From Paenimyroides viscosum (GTDB lineage: Bacteria > Bacteroidota > Bacteroidia > Flavobacteriales > Flavobacteriaceae): 64,000 nucleotides of DNA. The notes beneath the pieces were generated by a model that saw only the letters and a list, made by a program, of their open reading frames with translations, had not been told where the DNA came from and searched no databases. How positions within the stretch are numbered: the stretch's first letter is position 1; each line of letters opens with the position of its first letter. A program made the position numbers and the translations under genes. The DNA lies in assembly GCF_003858535.1 (NCBI RefSeq), contig NZ_RQTJ01000005.1:34151-98150 (forward strand). Direction: 5' to 3'. Positions 46,303 to 55,255 of the stretch are shown piece by piece.

Positions 46303-46336
46303 AAAAACCGGAAGCTATAAACTTCCGGTTTTTTTG
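46303..46336. terminator. Terminator of the XRE regulator operon
   Basis: AAAAACCGGAAG pairs with CTTCCGGTTTTTTT across a short loop, next to the stop codon of the minus-strand HTH gene. It works in both directions. Confidence 0.85.
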
Positions 46337-46338
46337 TT

Positions 46339-46539
46339 TTAATCATGCTCTTCTAATTCAAAAAGAATGTCTAAAGGCATATTGAAAATCTTGGCAATTT
46401 TTAATGCCAAAACCGCCGAAGGAATGTATTTTTTTGTTTCGATAGAATTAATTGTCTGACGTGAAACTCCGACTTTTTCCGCCAAATCTCCTTGCGTTAA
46501 ATTGTGTCGTGCACGTTCTATTTTAATGTAATTCTTCAT
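46339..46539 (-). CDS. XRE-family HTH transcriptional regulator
   Basis: 66 residues made up almost wholly of a Cro/CI-type helix-turn-helix: RHNLTQGDLAEKVGVSRQTI (recognition helix) and NSIETKKYIPSAVLALKIAK. This small form (YozG-like) usually accompanies a membrane protein gene. It is encoded 6 bases downstream of the membrane protein at 46546 and probably regulates that pair. Confidence 0.9.
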   Translation of the reverse strand: MKNYIKIERARHNLTQGDLAEKVGVSRQTINSIETKKYIPSAVLALKIAKIFNMPLDILFELEEHD

Positions 46540-46545
46540 ATTGTA

Positions 46546-46968
46546 TTATTCTTCTGATAATTCTTTTTTAAGTGAATAGCGCTTCATTTGAAACATTAAT
46601 ATTTGATAAAATAGTAAAACCATAATTATTTGTCCTGCTTTAATTTCTTGAATTTCATCATCAAAAACAAAAAATTCCAAAATCGGAGAAACAATTAAAT
46701 ATAAAGTTCCAAATAATAATGCATTCATTACTAATCTTAAACGAATTTCTAGCATCATTTCGTCATCGTCTTTATACTTTGAAAATTGAATAAAGAACAG
46801 AGACAAACATATTAAAGACATTAAAATACTTTTAACAAGTAGTTTTGTTTGTGGGTCATTAGCTAATAGATTTAATTGACCTGCAATAATAATAAAAGTA
46901 AATATTATTAGTAAAATACAGAAAGCAAACTTCCTTACTTTTGCTGGAAATAAAATATTTATATTCAT
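46546..46968 (-). CDS. Hypothetical four-helix membrane protein, partner of XRE regulator
   Basis: 141 residues from ATG 46968 (MNINILFPAKVRKFAFC). The upstream in-frame ATG at 47016 lies before the promoter box and is rejected. Four hydrophobic segments are visible (FCILLIIFTFIIIAG, LVKSILMSLICLSLFFI, LLFGTLYLIVSPIL, IIMVLLFYQILMF). The arrangement resembles the DUF2178-like membrane proteins next to small XRE regulators. Function unknown. Confidence 0.7.
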   Translation of the reverse strand: MNINILFPAKVRKFAFCILLIIFTFIIIAGQLNLLANDPQTKLLVKSILMSLICLSLFFIQFSKYKDDDEMMLEIRLRLVMNALLFGTLYLIVSPILEFFVFDDEIQEIKAGQIIMVLLFYQILMFQMKRYSLKKELSEE

Positions 46969-46994
46969 AGATATATAGTTAAGTTTATTTGTTA

Positions 46995-47002
46995 CAAATA
47001 TA
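46995..47002 (-). promoter_or_regulatory. -7 promoter box of the membrane protein/XRE pair
   Basis: Minus-strand TATATTTG, 26 bases upstream of ATG 46968; exact TAnnTTTG match. Confidence 0.6.
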
Positions 47003-47048
47003 AACAAACTTTTCAATTTGTAAAGAAAACTTTACTTTGTGATATAAA

Positions 47049-47076
47049 AAAATCGATATGCTGTAATAACATACCG
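47049..47076 (-). terminator. Terminator of the lipoprotein gene at 47084
   Basis: ATCGATATGCTG and CATACCGAATA-type arms form an imperfect hairpin directly after the stop codon. It is clearly related to the hairpin at 47608-47641, suggesting duplication of a terminator. Confidence 0.5.
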
Positions 47077-47083
47077 AATATTT

Positions 47084-47554
47084 TTATTCTATAACTTTAA
47101 AATTTGATATTTCCGAGGAATGACCTCCTCCTCCTGGCGGCATATTATACTGTGTAAAAGATATTCGGGTTGGTATATGATACTCTTTATTATACTTAAA
47201 ATAATAAGATATATGAAATGGTGCTCCATTGTTCATACTGCCTGATAAATAAGAGTTTGCTATGTTTTCACAATTATTATAAATTTCTGAAATAGTATAA
47301 GCATCCATATCTTCATTATCACCTACTGCTATACCATTTATAACAGTTATATTATTTTCTTCATACCCAAATGATGAGGATTCACGAGAAAAAGTATAAG
47401 AATAGTTTTGATAATTTGCATTCTCCCACGCTGTTTTTTCTTGCCGAAAAGTAGGTTCATCAAATTCAAAAATATACTCATTTAAATTTTCATCTTTATC
47501 ACAAGATATTAAACTTAAAAAAGTAATCATGATTAAAACACAATTTGTTCTCAT
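47084..47554 (-). CDS. Hypothetical lipoprotein
   Basis: About 157 residues from ATG 47554, giving the signal MRTNCVLIMITFLSLISC; in-frame ATGs further upstream are possible. The mature part (DKDENLNEYIFEFDEPTFRQ ... AWENANYQNYSYTFSRESSS) resembles Bacteroidota DUF6174-like lipoproteins, where W-x-x-x-x-x-x-x-Y-x-F/Y marks the start of the domain. I consider that a suggestion only. Confidence 0.65.
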   Translation of the reverse strand: MRTNCVLIMITFLSLISCDKDENLNEYIFEFDEPTFRQEKTAWENANYQNYSYTFSRESSSFGYEENNITVINGIAVGDNEDMDAYTISEIYNNCENIANSYLSGSMNNGAPFHISYYFKYNKEYHIPTRISFTQYNMPPGGGGHSSEISNFKVIE

Positions 47555-47607
47555 AATCAACATAGTTTTTATTAAAAATAACATTTTTTATTTAATTAAA
47601 TAAAAAA

Positions 47608-47641
47608 AAATCGATATGCTCATTGAAGCATACCGATTCTA
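47608..47641 (-). terminator. Terminator of the glycosyltransferase gene
   Basis: AATCGATATGCT ... AGCATACCGATT hairpin with A/T flanks, 24 bases past the glycosyltransferase stop. Confidence 0.7.
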
Positions 47642-47665
47642 AAAATATAGTTAGTTTAATTGTAT

Positions 47666-49144
47666 TTATGCGGCTGCAGGTAAATCGCGGGTTAACCAAC
47701 CACTGCGACCTGCGGTTATTATTGCGTAAGGTGTAATCCAAAACAAAGTAAACAAATAGAATACGCTATAAGTGTATGCCAAAAATGCTTCGGCTATATT
47801 GTATTTTTTTGCGTAGAAAAACATTTGAATGCTCGAGAACACAAAGATTCCAGCTAAACTTGAACATACAAACAATACAGGATGCGTAACTACAAAAAAC
47901 ATTAGCAATAATAGTAACGGATAAGCCATAATTACCTTAATCCACTGCATGCTTAATAAAATACGTGAACCTGCTGTTGATTCTTCTCTAAATTTTGTAA
48001 AAGCAAACTTACTCATCATAATATTTTCACGCACATTGCTTCGTTCCCAACGGACAAACATTTTATACAGACTTTTATATTTTTCGGGAATATTGGTATA
48101 TACATACGCGTTTTTCTGGAAAAGTACGTGTAAGCCTTGTTTTAAAATCATGTTGGTCATTGCACGATCTTCGCCTATATCACTTGGTTTTCCTTGAAAA
48201 GTTTGGTTCATCCAATCTTCTAAACAATTCATTACCGCATCTTTTCTGTAAGCTGCCAAAGCACCTGGTGTGCATAAAACTGATCCAATGGCACTTTGTG
48301 CAGATCTAACAAATTCAAAACTAAAAACAAAACTTACGTTTAACATTTTTGGTATTAAACCTTTTTCTTTGTTTAAAACGCGAACATTTCCTGCAACGGC
48401 ACCACATTTTTCATTTTCTGCAAACGGGCTTACCAAGTTACGTAGCGTATCTTCTTTAACGATTGAATCGCTATCTACCGTGACAAAAACATCGCCCGTT
48501 CCTTCGTTAAAACCGCGATAAAGCGCATGGCGTTTACCCATATTTTGCGGTTGCTGATAAATCGTCAATCGGTCGCCCAATTTGGCTTTTGCCTTCAACA
48601 TCCATTGCCAGGTATCGTCTTTACTTCCGTCATCAATCGATAAAATCTGTAATTTTTCTGCCGGAAAATCACTGTCTGCTAAACTCAATAAGGTTTCATA
48701 AACCAGTTTTCCTTCGTTATAAGCCGGTACAATTACCGTACAAGTAGGCAATTTATCGTTACTTACCGCTTTTACAGGTTTGTATTTTATGTACAGAACA
48801 ATTAAATACGTTAAAAAGCTTAATTGCAAAACCAACAAGGTTAAGGCAATGTAATTGATAGATGCTCCCCACCACGTACTCATACGTTCAAAGTGTAGCT
48901 TTTCCATATCGGGCTGAAAATTTATGAACGCAGCTACCGATAGCACCATTAAAAAAAGGGTGGCGCCTATTACTAGATAATCTTTATTTTTAAGGGAGTT
49001 TAATGAAAGTTGATCTAGAAATTTAGATCGATCTGCTTTTTGTTTTGAAATATCGTTTCGAACTACAGAAAGTGTACATTTTTGATCTTTGTTTATAGGC
49101 TCAGAAAATGGTTGGCTTTTAAATTGCTGAATTGGTGTAGGCAT
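47666..49144 (-). CDS. Family 2 processive glycosyltransferase (polysaccharide synthase)
   Basis: 492 residues. After a cytosolic leader (about 45 residues) come two helices, then the GT-A domain: TCTVIVPAYNEGKLVYETLL, SIDDGSKDD, VDSDS (metal-binding DxD) and GEDRAMT (catalytic aspartate block). The MFVRWERSN motif corresponds to Q/R-x-x-RW of cellulose, chitin and hyaluronan synthases. Three or more C-terminal helices form the export channel. The product is probably an extracellular or capsular beta-linked polysaccharide; sugar type is unknown. No other polysaccharide genes are adjacent. Confidence 0.88.
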   Translation of the reverse strand: MPTPIQQFKSQPFSEPINKDQKCTLSVVRNDISKQKADRSKFLDQLSLNSLKNKDYLVIGATLFLMVLSVAAFINFQPDMEKLHFERMSTWWGASINYIALTLLVLQLSFLTYLIVLYIKYKPVKAVSNDKLPTCTVIVPAYNEGKLVYETLLSLADSDFPAEKLQILSIDDGSKDDTWQWMLKAKAKLGDRLTIYQQPQNMGKRHALYRGFNEGTGDVFVTVDSDSIVKEDTLRNLVSPFAENEKCGAVAGNVRVLNKEKGLIPKMLNVSFVFSFEFVRSAQSAIGSVLCTPGALAAYRKDAVMNCLEDWMNQTFQGKPSDIGEDRAMTNMILKQGLHVLFQKNAYVYTNIPEKYKSLYKMFVRWERSNVRENIMMSKFAFTKFREESTAGSRILLSMQWIKVIMAYPLLLLLMFFVVTHPVLFVCSSLAGIFVFSSIQMFFYAKKYNIAEAFLAYTYSVFYLFTLFWITPYAIITAGRSGWLTRDLPAAA

Positions 49145-49402
49145 ATACTTTACTTTAAGAAAAAATGTTCGATCTTTTATTGGTTAGATTAAAATAAACA
49201 AACATCTATGGTTTTTGTGTGAAAAACTTTTCAAGTATTGTGCCAGCGGGCATTTAGACTAAATTAAGTTAAATTTTAAGAAAATTTAAAATTAAATTGT
49301 AGAAGTGAATCCCCACATTGGGGTACGGTTATTGTAGCACCCCACGATTTCACAGTCTTTTATATAGATGTTATCTGGGTTTACTTGGGTTTAGCGAAAT
49401 GA
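49145..49402. other. Gene-free spacer upstream of the glycosyltransferase gene
   Basis: Part of a 390-base gap between the glycosyltransferase start and the aminopeptidase stop. It holds an AT-rich stretch and a small GC hairpin (CCCCACATTGGGG, 49312-49324) with GTAGCACCCC nearby. It could be a 5' leader or regulatory hairpin, but no named RNA family is recognised. Confidence 0.35.
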
Positions 49403-49432
49403 AAAATCCGTTACCAAACGATAACGGATTTT
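49403..49432 (-). terminator. Terminator of pepA
   Basis: AAAATCCGTTA pairs with TAACGGATTTT around an 8-base loop, downstream of the aminopeptidase gene on the minus strand. Between it and pepA, a REP-like fragment (TTCTCGGCAAGC, 49471) is visible. Confidence 0.75.
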
Positions 49433-49534
49433 GAAATTATAGTAAATTTTAGATCAAATATAAATTATAAGTTCTCGGCAAGCTTAAACTAACGAACCGA
49501 CAAATTCAATTTGATAACTTTGCTGTATAATTAT

Positions 49535-50926
49535 TTACTTTTTATAATTCACAAAGAATTCATGCAGTGTGCGAATTCCTGTTCCTGTTCCACCTAAACC
49601 TTTATAATTTTCAGGAGCTTCGGTAAAAGCAGGTCCGGCGATATCTATATGCACAAACGGAGCTTTAGCGAAATGCTCTAAAAATTTCCCGGCAGTAATG
49701 GTTCCAGCCATGCGTCCGCCAATATTTTTAAGATCGGCACAGCTCGATTTTAACTGTTCTTTATAATCATCCCACAAAGGCAAATGCACCATACGTTCGT
49801 ACACTTTTTCTCCAGCATTTAACAACGCAGTGTTCACCTCATTGGCTGCATTACTCATTAAACAGGCAGCGCGCGTACCCGCAGCAATTAAAGCCGCACC
49901 TGTTAACGTTGCAGAATTTATAATTAATTCCGGATTGTATTTAGTTGCATAACTAATAGCGTCAGCCAAAATCATACGTCCTTCGGCATCGGTATTTAAA
50001 ACCTCAACCGTAGTTCCGTCCATCATAGTAACAATATCGCCCGGCGCATACGCATCGCCACCCGGACGATTGTCTGTAGCTGGGATCAATCCTATAATAT
50101 GAATATTCAATTTGTTTAATGCCGCTGCGTAAACCGTTCCTGCCATCATTGCTGCACCACCCATATCCGATTTCATTAAATCCATGGAGTTCGGTGTTGG
50201 TTTAAGCGATAATCCGCCGGTATCATAAACCACACCTTTCCCAACCAAAACAATTGGTTTTTCGTTAATCGGATTCGCAGGTTTGTACTCCATTACCGTA
50301 AATGTAGGCGGTTGAATAGAACCTTTATTTACAGCCAATAATCCGCCCATTTTTAAGGCTTCGATTTCTGATTTACGAAAAACTTCAACATGAAAATGAG
50401 CTTCATCTCCAATTTCCTGAATTTCTTTTGCCAGCTGATTTGCTGTTAAGAACGAATTTGGTTCATTCACCATATCGCGCGCCCAGAAAACGGCTTTTAT
50501 TACGTTATTGATTCGGTTGATTTCTTCGGCAGAAATTTCGCCCAACATAAAAATATTTTCTAAAGTGTATTCGCGCTCGTCGGCATCTTTAAAGTATTTT
50601 AAAAACTGATAGTTCGATAAAGCAAAACCTTCTGCCAACGCTAAAGTAGTTTCATCAGATCCGATGATGGTTATGTCGCTTGCCTTTTTATCTAATTTTT
50701 GTCGGATATTAAAACCAGCAACACGCATTTTTTCCAAATCGCTGTTTTCTTTTACAAAAAAGTAAAACTGACTGCCTATTTTTATAAAATCTTCTTTAGT
50801 TTCTGCTGATTGAAAGGTTTTAAAAGCCTCGCTAACGTAATCAGGTGTTTGATTATTTAAAGTAGTTTGCGCGTTTACAACGTAAACAAAAGCATTTCCT
50901 TTAATTTCTTGAGTTAATTGTAACAT
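49535..50926 (-). CDS. pepA: Leucyl aminopeptidase (M17 family)
   Basis: 463 residues. The two-metal site is intact: VGKGVVYDTGGLSLKP with the lysine and aspartate, MKSDMGGAA, and the signature NTDAEGRMILADAI. The N-terminal domain is short and divergent, as common in Bacteroidota. It trims N-terminal residues from peptides in the cytosol. A TACTTTTG promoter box lies on the minus strand at 50947-50954. Confidence 0.94.
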   Translation of the reverse strand: MLQLTQEIKGNAFVYVVNAQTTLNNQTPDYVSEAFKTFQSAETKEDFIKIGSQFYFFVKENSDLEKMRVAGFNIRQKLDKKASDITIIGSDETTLALAEGFALSNYQFLKYFKDADEREYTLENIFMLGEISAEEINRINNVIKAVFWARDMVNEPNSFLTANQLAKEIQEIGDEAHFHVEVFRKSEIEALKMGGLLAVNKGSIQPPTFTVMEYKPANPINEKPIVLVGKGVVYDTGGLSLKPTPNSMDLMKSDMGGAAMMAGTVYAAALNKLNIHIIGLIPATDNRPGGDAYAPGDIVTMMDGTTVEVLNTDAEGRMILADAISYATKYNPELIINSATLTGAALIAAGTRAACLMSNAANEVNTALLNAGEKVYERMVHLPLWDDYKEQLKSSCADLKNIGGRMAGTITAGKFLEHFAKAPFVHIDIAGPAFTEAPENYKGLGGTGTGIRTLHEFFVNYKK

Positions 50927-50946
50927 TGTTTGTTTTATTTTGATTT

Positions 50947-50954
50947 CAAAAGTA
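50947..50954 (-). promoter_or_regulatory. -7 promoter box of pepA
   Basis: Minus-strand TACTTTTG, 20 bases before the start codon, with a TTTG 22 bases further upstream that may be the -33 element. Confidence 0.55.
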
Positions 50955-50973
50955 CGAAAAATGTATAAAAACT

Positions 50974-51672
50974 TTACAAATTACCTGCAGACAATAAAAA
51001 CGGTAGAAGAATACCTAAAAATATTGCTAACAATAGGGCAACAATTAATGGTAAAGTAATATCTTTTGATCGATACTTAGTTTCACCGATATAATTTTTC
51101 CATAAATAATCAACTGTAAACTTAATTGTGAAATAAGTAAATATTATTCTGATAATAAGTTGCAAAATATCGAATCCGAAAACTGATCCTAAATCAACAA
51201 GACTAACTAACACAAGATAAACTAATACTAAAATTATCTGATCAAAAATTAAAAGCAATAAAAAAGCACCCACAAGAACTAATACTATTTTTATAAGAGC
51301 ACCTTTTTCTAACTTAATTCCTGTTCTTAAGTTCTCAAAAAGCATATAAAAACAAACCAAAGGACTTAAAATTGCTCCTAAAACTATAATATTCGTTTTT
51401 GAGTACATTTTTACATATTGTTCATTTTCCTTAGTATCTATTACAATATTGTTATCTAAATCATTATCTTTTAAAAAGTCTGTACTTCTTTTATTGATAA
51501 TCATGTGTTTAATCCTAATTATTTCAGCTTCCGAAAAATTATGATTACGTTCTTTTATTAAGATATCAAACGCAATTTCGCATGCATCACCAACAAACTT
51601 ATTATCTTCCTTTAAATAACATAAAAGTTCTTTGTCAGATAATTTTCTGATTTTACTTTTATCAATACTCAT
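50974..51672 (-). CDS. Hypothetical membrane protein
   Basis: 232 residues. A soluble helical N-terminal region (about 1-90: KIRKLSDKELLCYLKEDNKF) is followed by four or five hydrophobic segments (IIVLGAILSPLVCFYMLF, IVLVLVGAFLLLLIFDQIIL, LVYLVLVSLVDL, LIVALLLAIFLGILLPFLLS). No family recognised. Divergent from the glutaminase gene. Confidence 0.65.
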   Translation of the reverse strand: MSIDKSKIRKLSDKELLCYLKEDNKFVGDACEIAFDILIKERNHNFSEAEIIRIKHMIINKRSTDFLKDNDLDNNIVIDTKENEQYVKMYSKTNIIVLGAILSPLVCFYMLFENLRTGIKLEKGALIKIVLVLVGAFLLLLIFDQIILVLVYLVLVSLVDLGSVFGFDILQLIIRIIFTYFTIKFTVDYLWKNYIGETKYRSKDITLPLIVALLLAIFLGILLPFLLSAGNL

Positions 51673-51715
51673 ATTGTTTTTTTGTGTTTGGCAAAAATAA
51701 TCTTTTATCTTTGAT

Positions 51716-51723
51716 TATATCTA
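51716..51723 (+). promoter_or_regulatory. -7 promoter box of the glutaminase gene
   Basis: TATCTTTG, exact match to TAnnTTTG, only 10 bases before the start codon, which implies a very short leader. Confidence 0.5.
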
Positions 51724-51733
51724 AATTTCCACC

Positions 51734-52765
51734 ATGCAAAAATCGCTATTTATAAAACTGGTTGTGCTGTTTGTTACAGTAAACATAAGTTGTTTTTCAA
51801 CATCGTTATACGCACAAAAAAAATCTGCTAAAACAACGACCACACCACAATTGACCGAAAAAGTTTTACAGGATATTTTAAACCAAAACAAACATTTCGC
51901 TGCACAAGGAAAAGTTGCCGATTATATTCCCGAATTAGGAAAAATGAGTGCCGATGCGATTGCTTTTTCTGTGGTTGATGCTCAAGGAAAAGTCATTAAT
52001 GTGGGCGATACTGATAAGAAATTTACCATGCAGAGTATTTCTAAAATTATTGCATTGATGGTGGCTGTTCAGGAAAATGGTGAAGAAGCTGTTTTTAAAA
52101 ACATGGGGTATTTTGGATCTGATAAACCTTTTAATCATTTTGGAAATTTAGAAATTACCGGTAAACCATTAAACCCGATGATGAATGCCGGAGCCATTTT
52201 AACGGTATCAATGATTAAAGGTGAAGGTGAAACTGCTTTCCAAAAGGTTTTAAAAATGGTGCGATTTATTACCAAAAACAACAACATTAACTATAACGAA
52301 GCTGTTTATTTGTCTGAAAAAGAAACTGGACACCGCAACCGTGGTATGTTTCATATTATGAAAAACAGCGGACTTATTATGGGAACTGAAGATCAATTAG
52401 ACAATTATTTTAAACAATGTTCTATAGAAGTTACAGCAGAAGATTTGGCGAAAATTGGTTACTTTTTTGCTAATGAATGCGTTCGGTTTGATGGTGATGC
52501 TACTTACAAAAATGCCAATTTATCTAAATTAATTCAATCACAAATGCTTGTTGCAGGCATGTATGAGTTTAGTGGCGAATATGCTCGTAGAATTGGCTTA
52601 CCAAGTAAATCAGGTGTTGGCGGCGGAATTACCGTTAGTGTTCCGGGTAAAATGGGAATTGGCGTTTTTAGTGCGCCTTTAGACAGTCACGGAAATTCGG
52701 TTGCTGGTTACCAAATGATTTTAGATTTTTCGGAAAGATTTAATCTAAATATTTTTCAACCTTAA
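51734..52765 (+). CDS. glsA: Glutaminase A with N-terminal signal peptide
   Basis: 343 residues: an N-terminal export signal (MQKSLFIKLVVLFVTVNISC ... SLYAQ) and then a glutaminase of the serine beta-lactamase fold. Catalytic serine and lysine are in FTMQSISKI; other signature blocks are NPMMNAGAI, GMFHIMKNSG and SGVGGGITVSVPGKMGIGVF. It hydrolyses glutamine to glutamate and ammonia. Export would place this activity in the periplasm, unlike the cytosolic E. coli enzymes. A cysteine (NISC) might allow lipidation instead of cleavage. Confidence 0.9.
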   Translation: MQKSLFIKLVVLFVTVNISCFSTSLYAQKKSAKTTTTPQLTEKVLQDILNQNKHFAAQGKVADYIPELGKMSADAIAFSVVDAQGKVINVGDTDKKFTMQSISKIIALMVAVQENGEEAVFKNMGYFGSDKPFNHFGNLEITGKPLNPMMNAGAILTVSMIKGEGETAFQKVLKMVRFITKNNNINYNEAVYLSEKETGHRNRGMFHIMKNSGLIMGTEDQLDNYFKQCSIEVTAEDLAKIGYFFANECVRFDGDATYKNANLSKLIQSQMLVAGMYEFSGEYARRIGLPSKSGVGGGITVSVPGKMGIGVFSAPLDSHGNSVAGYQMILDFSERFNLNIFQP

Positions 52766-52829
52766 ATTTGATTTGCCACAGATGCAAGGATTAATTTTCA
52801 CCAGATAGAAATATAGTTTTACAACTAAA

Positions 52830-53567
52830 TTAAATATTTCTAATAAATCTGCATTTTGGATAAGAAGCACAACCAAGAAAAAATCCAAATTTCCCTTTTC
52901 TTTTTATCAAATCACAGCCACAGCTTGGGCATTTATTTGCTACTATCGATTTTTCACGATGATTAATCCTCTTTTTAATTGACTTTATGTGTTGACGCTT
53001 ATCATATGAGTCAATTAAATTAGATGATTTTATTTTTTTCGTAATTTTTTCCTTTTCTGTTTCTGTAAGATTTATATCTGAATATTTTTTTATCGTTCTT
53101 AAAAGCTGACTTGAATTTATAACATCTTGAGAAGTATTTACTTTAATTTCGGCGTTGTTTGAAAAAACAATTATTGAATAGTACTTTATATGTGGATAAT
53201 CAACAAGACATTTTTTTAGTGCTTTTATATGCCCTGAATTTTGTAGCAAAGGATTGTAAAATTTCTTTTTATACTTGAATATTATTTGAGTCCAAAATTC
53301 TGATTTCTCACCACCCACAATCCATCCTTTAAAATTTTTAGTTTCAATAACGAAAATTCCGTAGTTAGAAATTACAATATGATCAATTTGTGATGTTACT
53401 TCATCATTTTTTATAACAACATTATTAATTACTTTATACTTCGAGTTACCTAAAAAATATAATATTGAAGAAATAGTCTTTTCTCCAATTACACCTTTGA
53501 TTTTTGCTTTGTAAAATACCCAGAAGATTGCTGGTACAATAATTAATACTAGAATAAATAGTTCCAT
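52830..53567 (-). CDS. NERD-domain protein with C-terminal topoisomerase-type zinc finger
   Basis: 245 residues. An N-terminal membrane helix (MELFILVLIIVPAIFWVFY) is followed by a NERD nuclease-related domain (about 28-140: VTSQIDHIVISNYGIFVIET, KNFKGWIVG, a PD-(D/E)xK-like D...E-x-K core). The end is a C4 zinc finger (CPSCGCDLIKRKGKFGFFLG, then CASYPKCRF) like those of topoisomerase I. This combination is associated with DNA or RNA processing at the membrane. No partner gene is obvious. Confidence 0.88.
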   Translation of the reverse strand: MELFILVLIIVPAIFWVFYKAKIKGVIGEKTISSILYFLGNSKYKVINNVVIKNDEVTSQIDHIVISNYGIFVIETKNFKGWIVGGEKSEFWTQIIFKYKKKFYNPLLQNSGHIKALKKCLVDYPHIKYYSIIVFSNNAEIKVNTSQDVINSSQLLRTIKKYSDINLTETEKEKITKKIKSSNLIDSYDKRQHIKSIKKRINHREKSIVANKCPSCGCDLIKRKGKFGFFLGCASYPKCRFIRNI

Positions 53568-53590
53568 TCTTACTCTATATAAAATTCAAC

Positions 53591-54217
53591 TTAAGACTTC
53601 ATCTGCCTAAACGTCAAACTTATTCTTGGTTCGGTCACTTTTTTTGTCGGAGCAATTCTGTGCAACCAATGCTTCTGAGTTTCGCCTTTCATTTCAATTA
53701 ATGAACCATTTGGCAAATCGAACTGCTTTTTTTCTGCCGATTGTTTGTGTTTAAAATCAAAACGACGTTGTGCACCCAAACTTAAACAGGCAATAGAACC
53801 GTTATTTACCAAATCTTTTTCACCATCGCTGTGCCACGCCATACCTTCTTCTCCACTATGATACAAATTCAGCAAACACGAATTATACATACTGTCGGTA
53901 TACAACTCAATCAACTGTTTTAATGCCAGTAATTCTTCAATCCACGGCGTTGCAATCCGTGTAAAACCTGAATAAGTGTACGAAAAATCTTTAGATCCGT
54001 ACCAAGCAACCTTTCGTTTGGTAGTAATTTCCTTACCATAAATAACCGATTTATCGTGATACCAGTCAATTTTCTGCATTAAAGCATTAAAAAAGTGATC
54101 GGCTTCATTGGTATCCAACAAAATTCCATGATAAATAACCTCGCCATCATACGGCAATAAATTATCGGTTGTAGCGTTATTGGTAAATAAATCCATAATA
54201 TCAAATCTGTCAGACAA
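53591..54217 (-). CDS. alkB: AlkB-family alpha-ketoglutarate-dependent dioxygenase
   Basis: 208 residues. The iron ligands are H and D of WHSDGEKDL and the later H of HWLHRIAPTK; the 2-oxoglutarate-binding arginine is in PRISLTFR. YSGFTRIATPW and the GSLIEMKGETQKHW strand are typical of AlkB homologues that demethylate alkylated DNA or RNA. It is 23 bases downstream of the NERD gene start on the same strand in a likely operon. No other alkylation-repair genes (Ada) are nearby. Confidence 0.92.
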   Translation of the reverse strand: MSDRFDIMDLFTNNATTDNLLPYDGEVIYHGILLDTNEADHFFNALMQKIDWYHDKSVIYGKEITTKRKVAWYGSKDFSYTYSGFTRIATPWIEELLALKQLIELYTDSMYNSCLLNLYHSGEEGMAWHSDGEKDLVNNGSIACLSLGAQRRFDFKHKQSAEKKQFDLPNGSLIEMKGETQKHWLHRIAPTKKVTEPRISLTFRQMKS

Positions 54218-54287
54218 AGATACTTATTTCATTTTTTGTATCTTCCTGTAAATTTTATCATTACCTACCTAATTTAAATTTAAACTT

Positions 54288-54677
54288 ATGAAAAAACTTA
54301 TTCTATTGTTCGCTTTTATCGGCTTGATATCATGTAATGATGATGATTTAAAACCGGTCGATATTTCAGGCGAATGGAAAATGACTGCGTATCTTGGTTT
54401 TGTACCCGAATTACCGCAGATTGAAAAAGGTTCGGTTGTTTGGAAGATCGATCCCACAAATATTTCAATGATCAACAACAGTGAACATGCTTATGTTAGC
54501 CAAGAAGGAACTTTTGGTTACAATTGGATCAATGAAGAAACCATTTTTATACACTATTCGCAATTTACCGCATATTACAAAGTTAATTTATTAGACGGAA
54601 AATTGCGTTTAACCCAAACAGTTGAACCTGGTACGCCAGAAATTTCGGATCAACCTGTTCTTGAATTTGAAAAATAA
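54288..54677 (+). CDS. Hypothetical lipoprotein, lipocalin-like
   Basis: 129 residues with lipoprotein signal MKKLILLFAFIGLISC (C16). The mature part begins VDISGEWKMTAYLG and continues in short strands, the pattern of small lipocalin-like Bacteroidota lipoproteins (GxW near the start). Ligand unknown. Followed by a terminator. Confidence 0.65.
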   Translation: MKKLILLFAFIGLISCNDDDLKPVDISGEWKMTAYLGFVPELPQIEKGSVVWKIDPTNISMINNSEHAYVSQEGTFGYNWINEETIFIHYSQFTAYYKVNLLDGKLRLTQTVEPGTPEISDQPVLEFEK

Positions 54678-54705
54678 AAAAAGCAACTCGGTTTGAGTTG
54701 CTTTT
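54676..54705. terminator. Terminator between convergent genes
   Basis: AAAAAGCAACTC pairs with GAGTTGCTTTT around a short loop right after the lipoprotein stop; also downstream of the convergent gene at 54712. Confidence 0.8.
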
Positions 54706-54711
54706 GTGTTT

Positions 54712-55101
54712 TTAGAATACTTCCATTTGATAATGTTCTGAAATAAACGGAATCGAGATAAGTTCATCGTCAAAAATCTGCACTAAACATTCTTCGTCCA
54801 AGTTCACAAAAAGATCAATTAATTGATCGTTTGGTAAAATTTCTTGAAACAATTTCCCTTCCGGATTTTCGTCGCAATCACAAGCATCAACCACCATATC
54901 TAAATTGGTTAAAGTGGTTACAAAAGTAAACTTGTTTAAATACTCTTCTTTTGTAAAAACCGTTTTTAAATAAACTTTATCATGTGCTTTTACAATGAAT
55001 AATGCCTTTACGTTTTCGTTTAAAAAAGTGGCGTTTACGGCTTTAAAATAATTGATAAAATTTTGACTTTCGTCTGTTGATTGAAAATAATTTTCGGTCA
55101 T
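54712..55101 (-). CDS. Hypothetical cytosolic protein
   Basis: 129 acidic residues without signal or membrane segment (MTENYFQSTDESQNFINYFK ...). It contains ACDCDENPEG, a short cysteine/acid-rich loop, and ends EHYQMEVF. No family recognised; stands alone. Confidence 0.55.
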   Translation of the reverse strand: MTENYFQSTDESQNFINYFKAVNATFLNENVKALFIVKAHDKVYLKTVFTKEEYLNKFTFVTTLTNLDMVVDACDCDENPEGKLFQEILPNDQLIDLFVNLDEECLVQIFDDELISIPFISEHYQMEVF

Positions 55102-55255
55102 AATAGTACATTTTGTTTAGTTAATTGTTTAAATATACAGCTTACACTTTATGTACTGTTATTAAAAATGTTAATTTATAAAATTTAACAAACCACAACT
55201 ACTTAACGACAAACAACGTCATTCCAAATCAGGAAATTTGGTTAAAACAAAAAAT

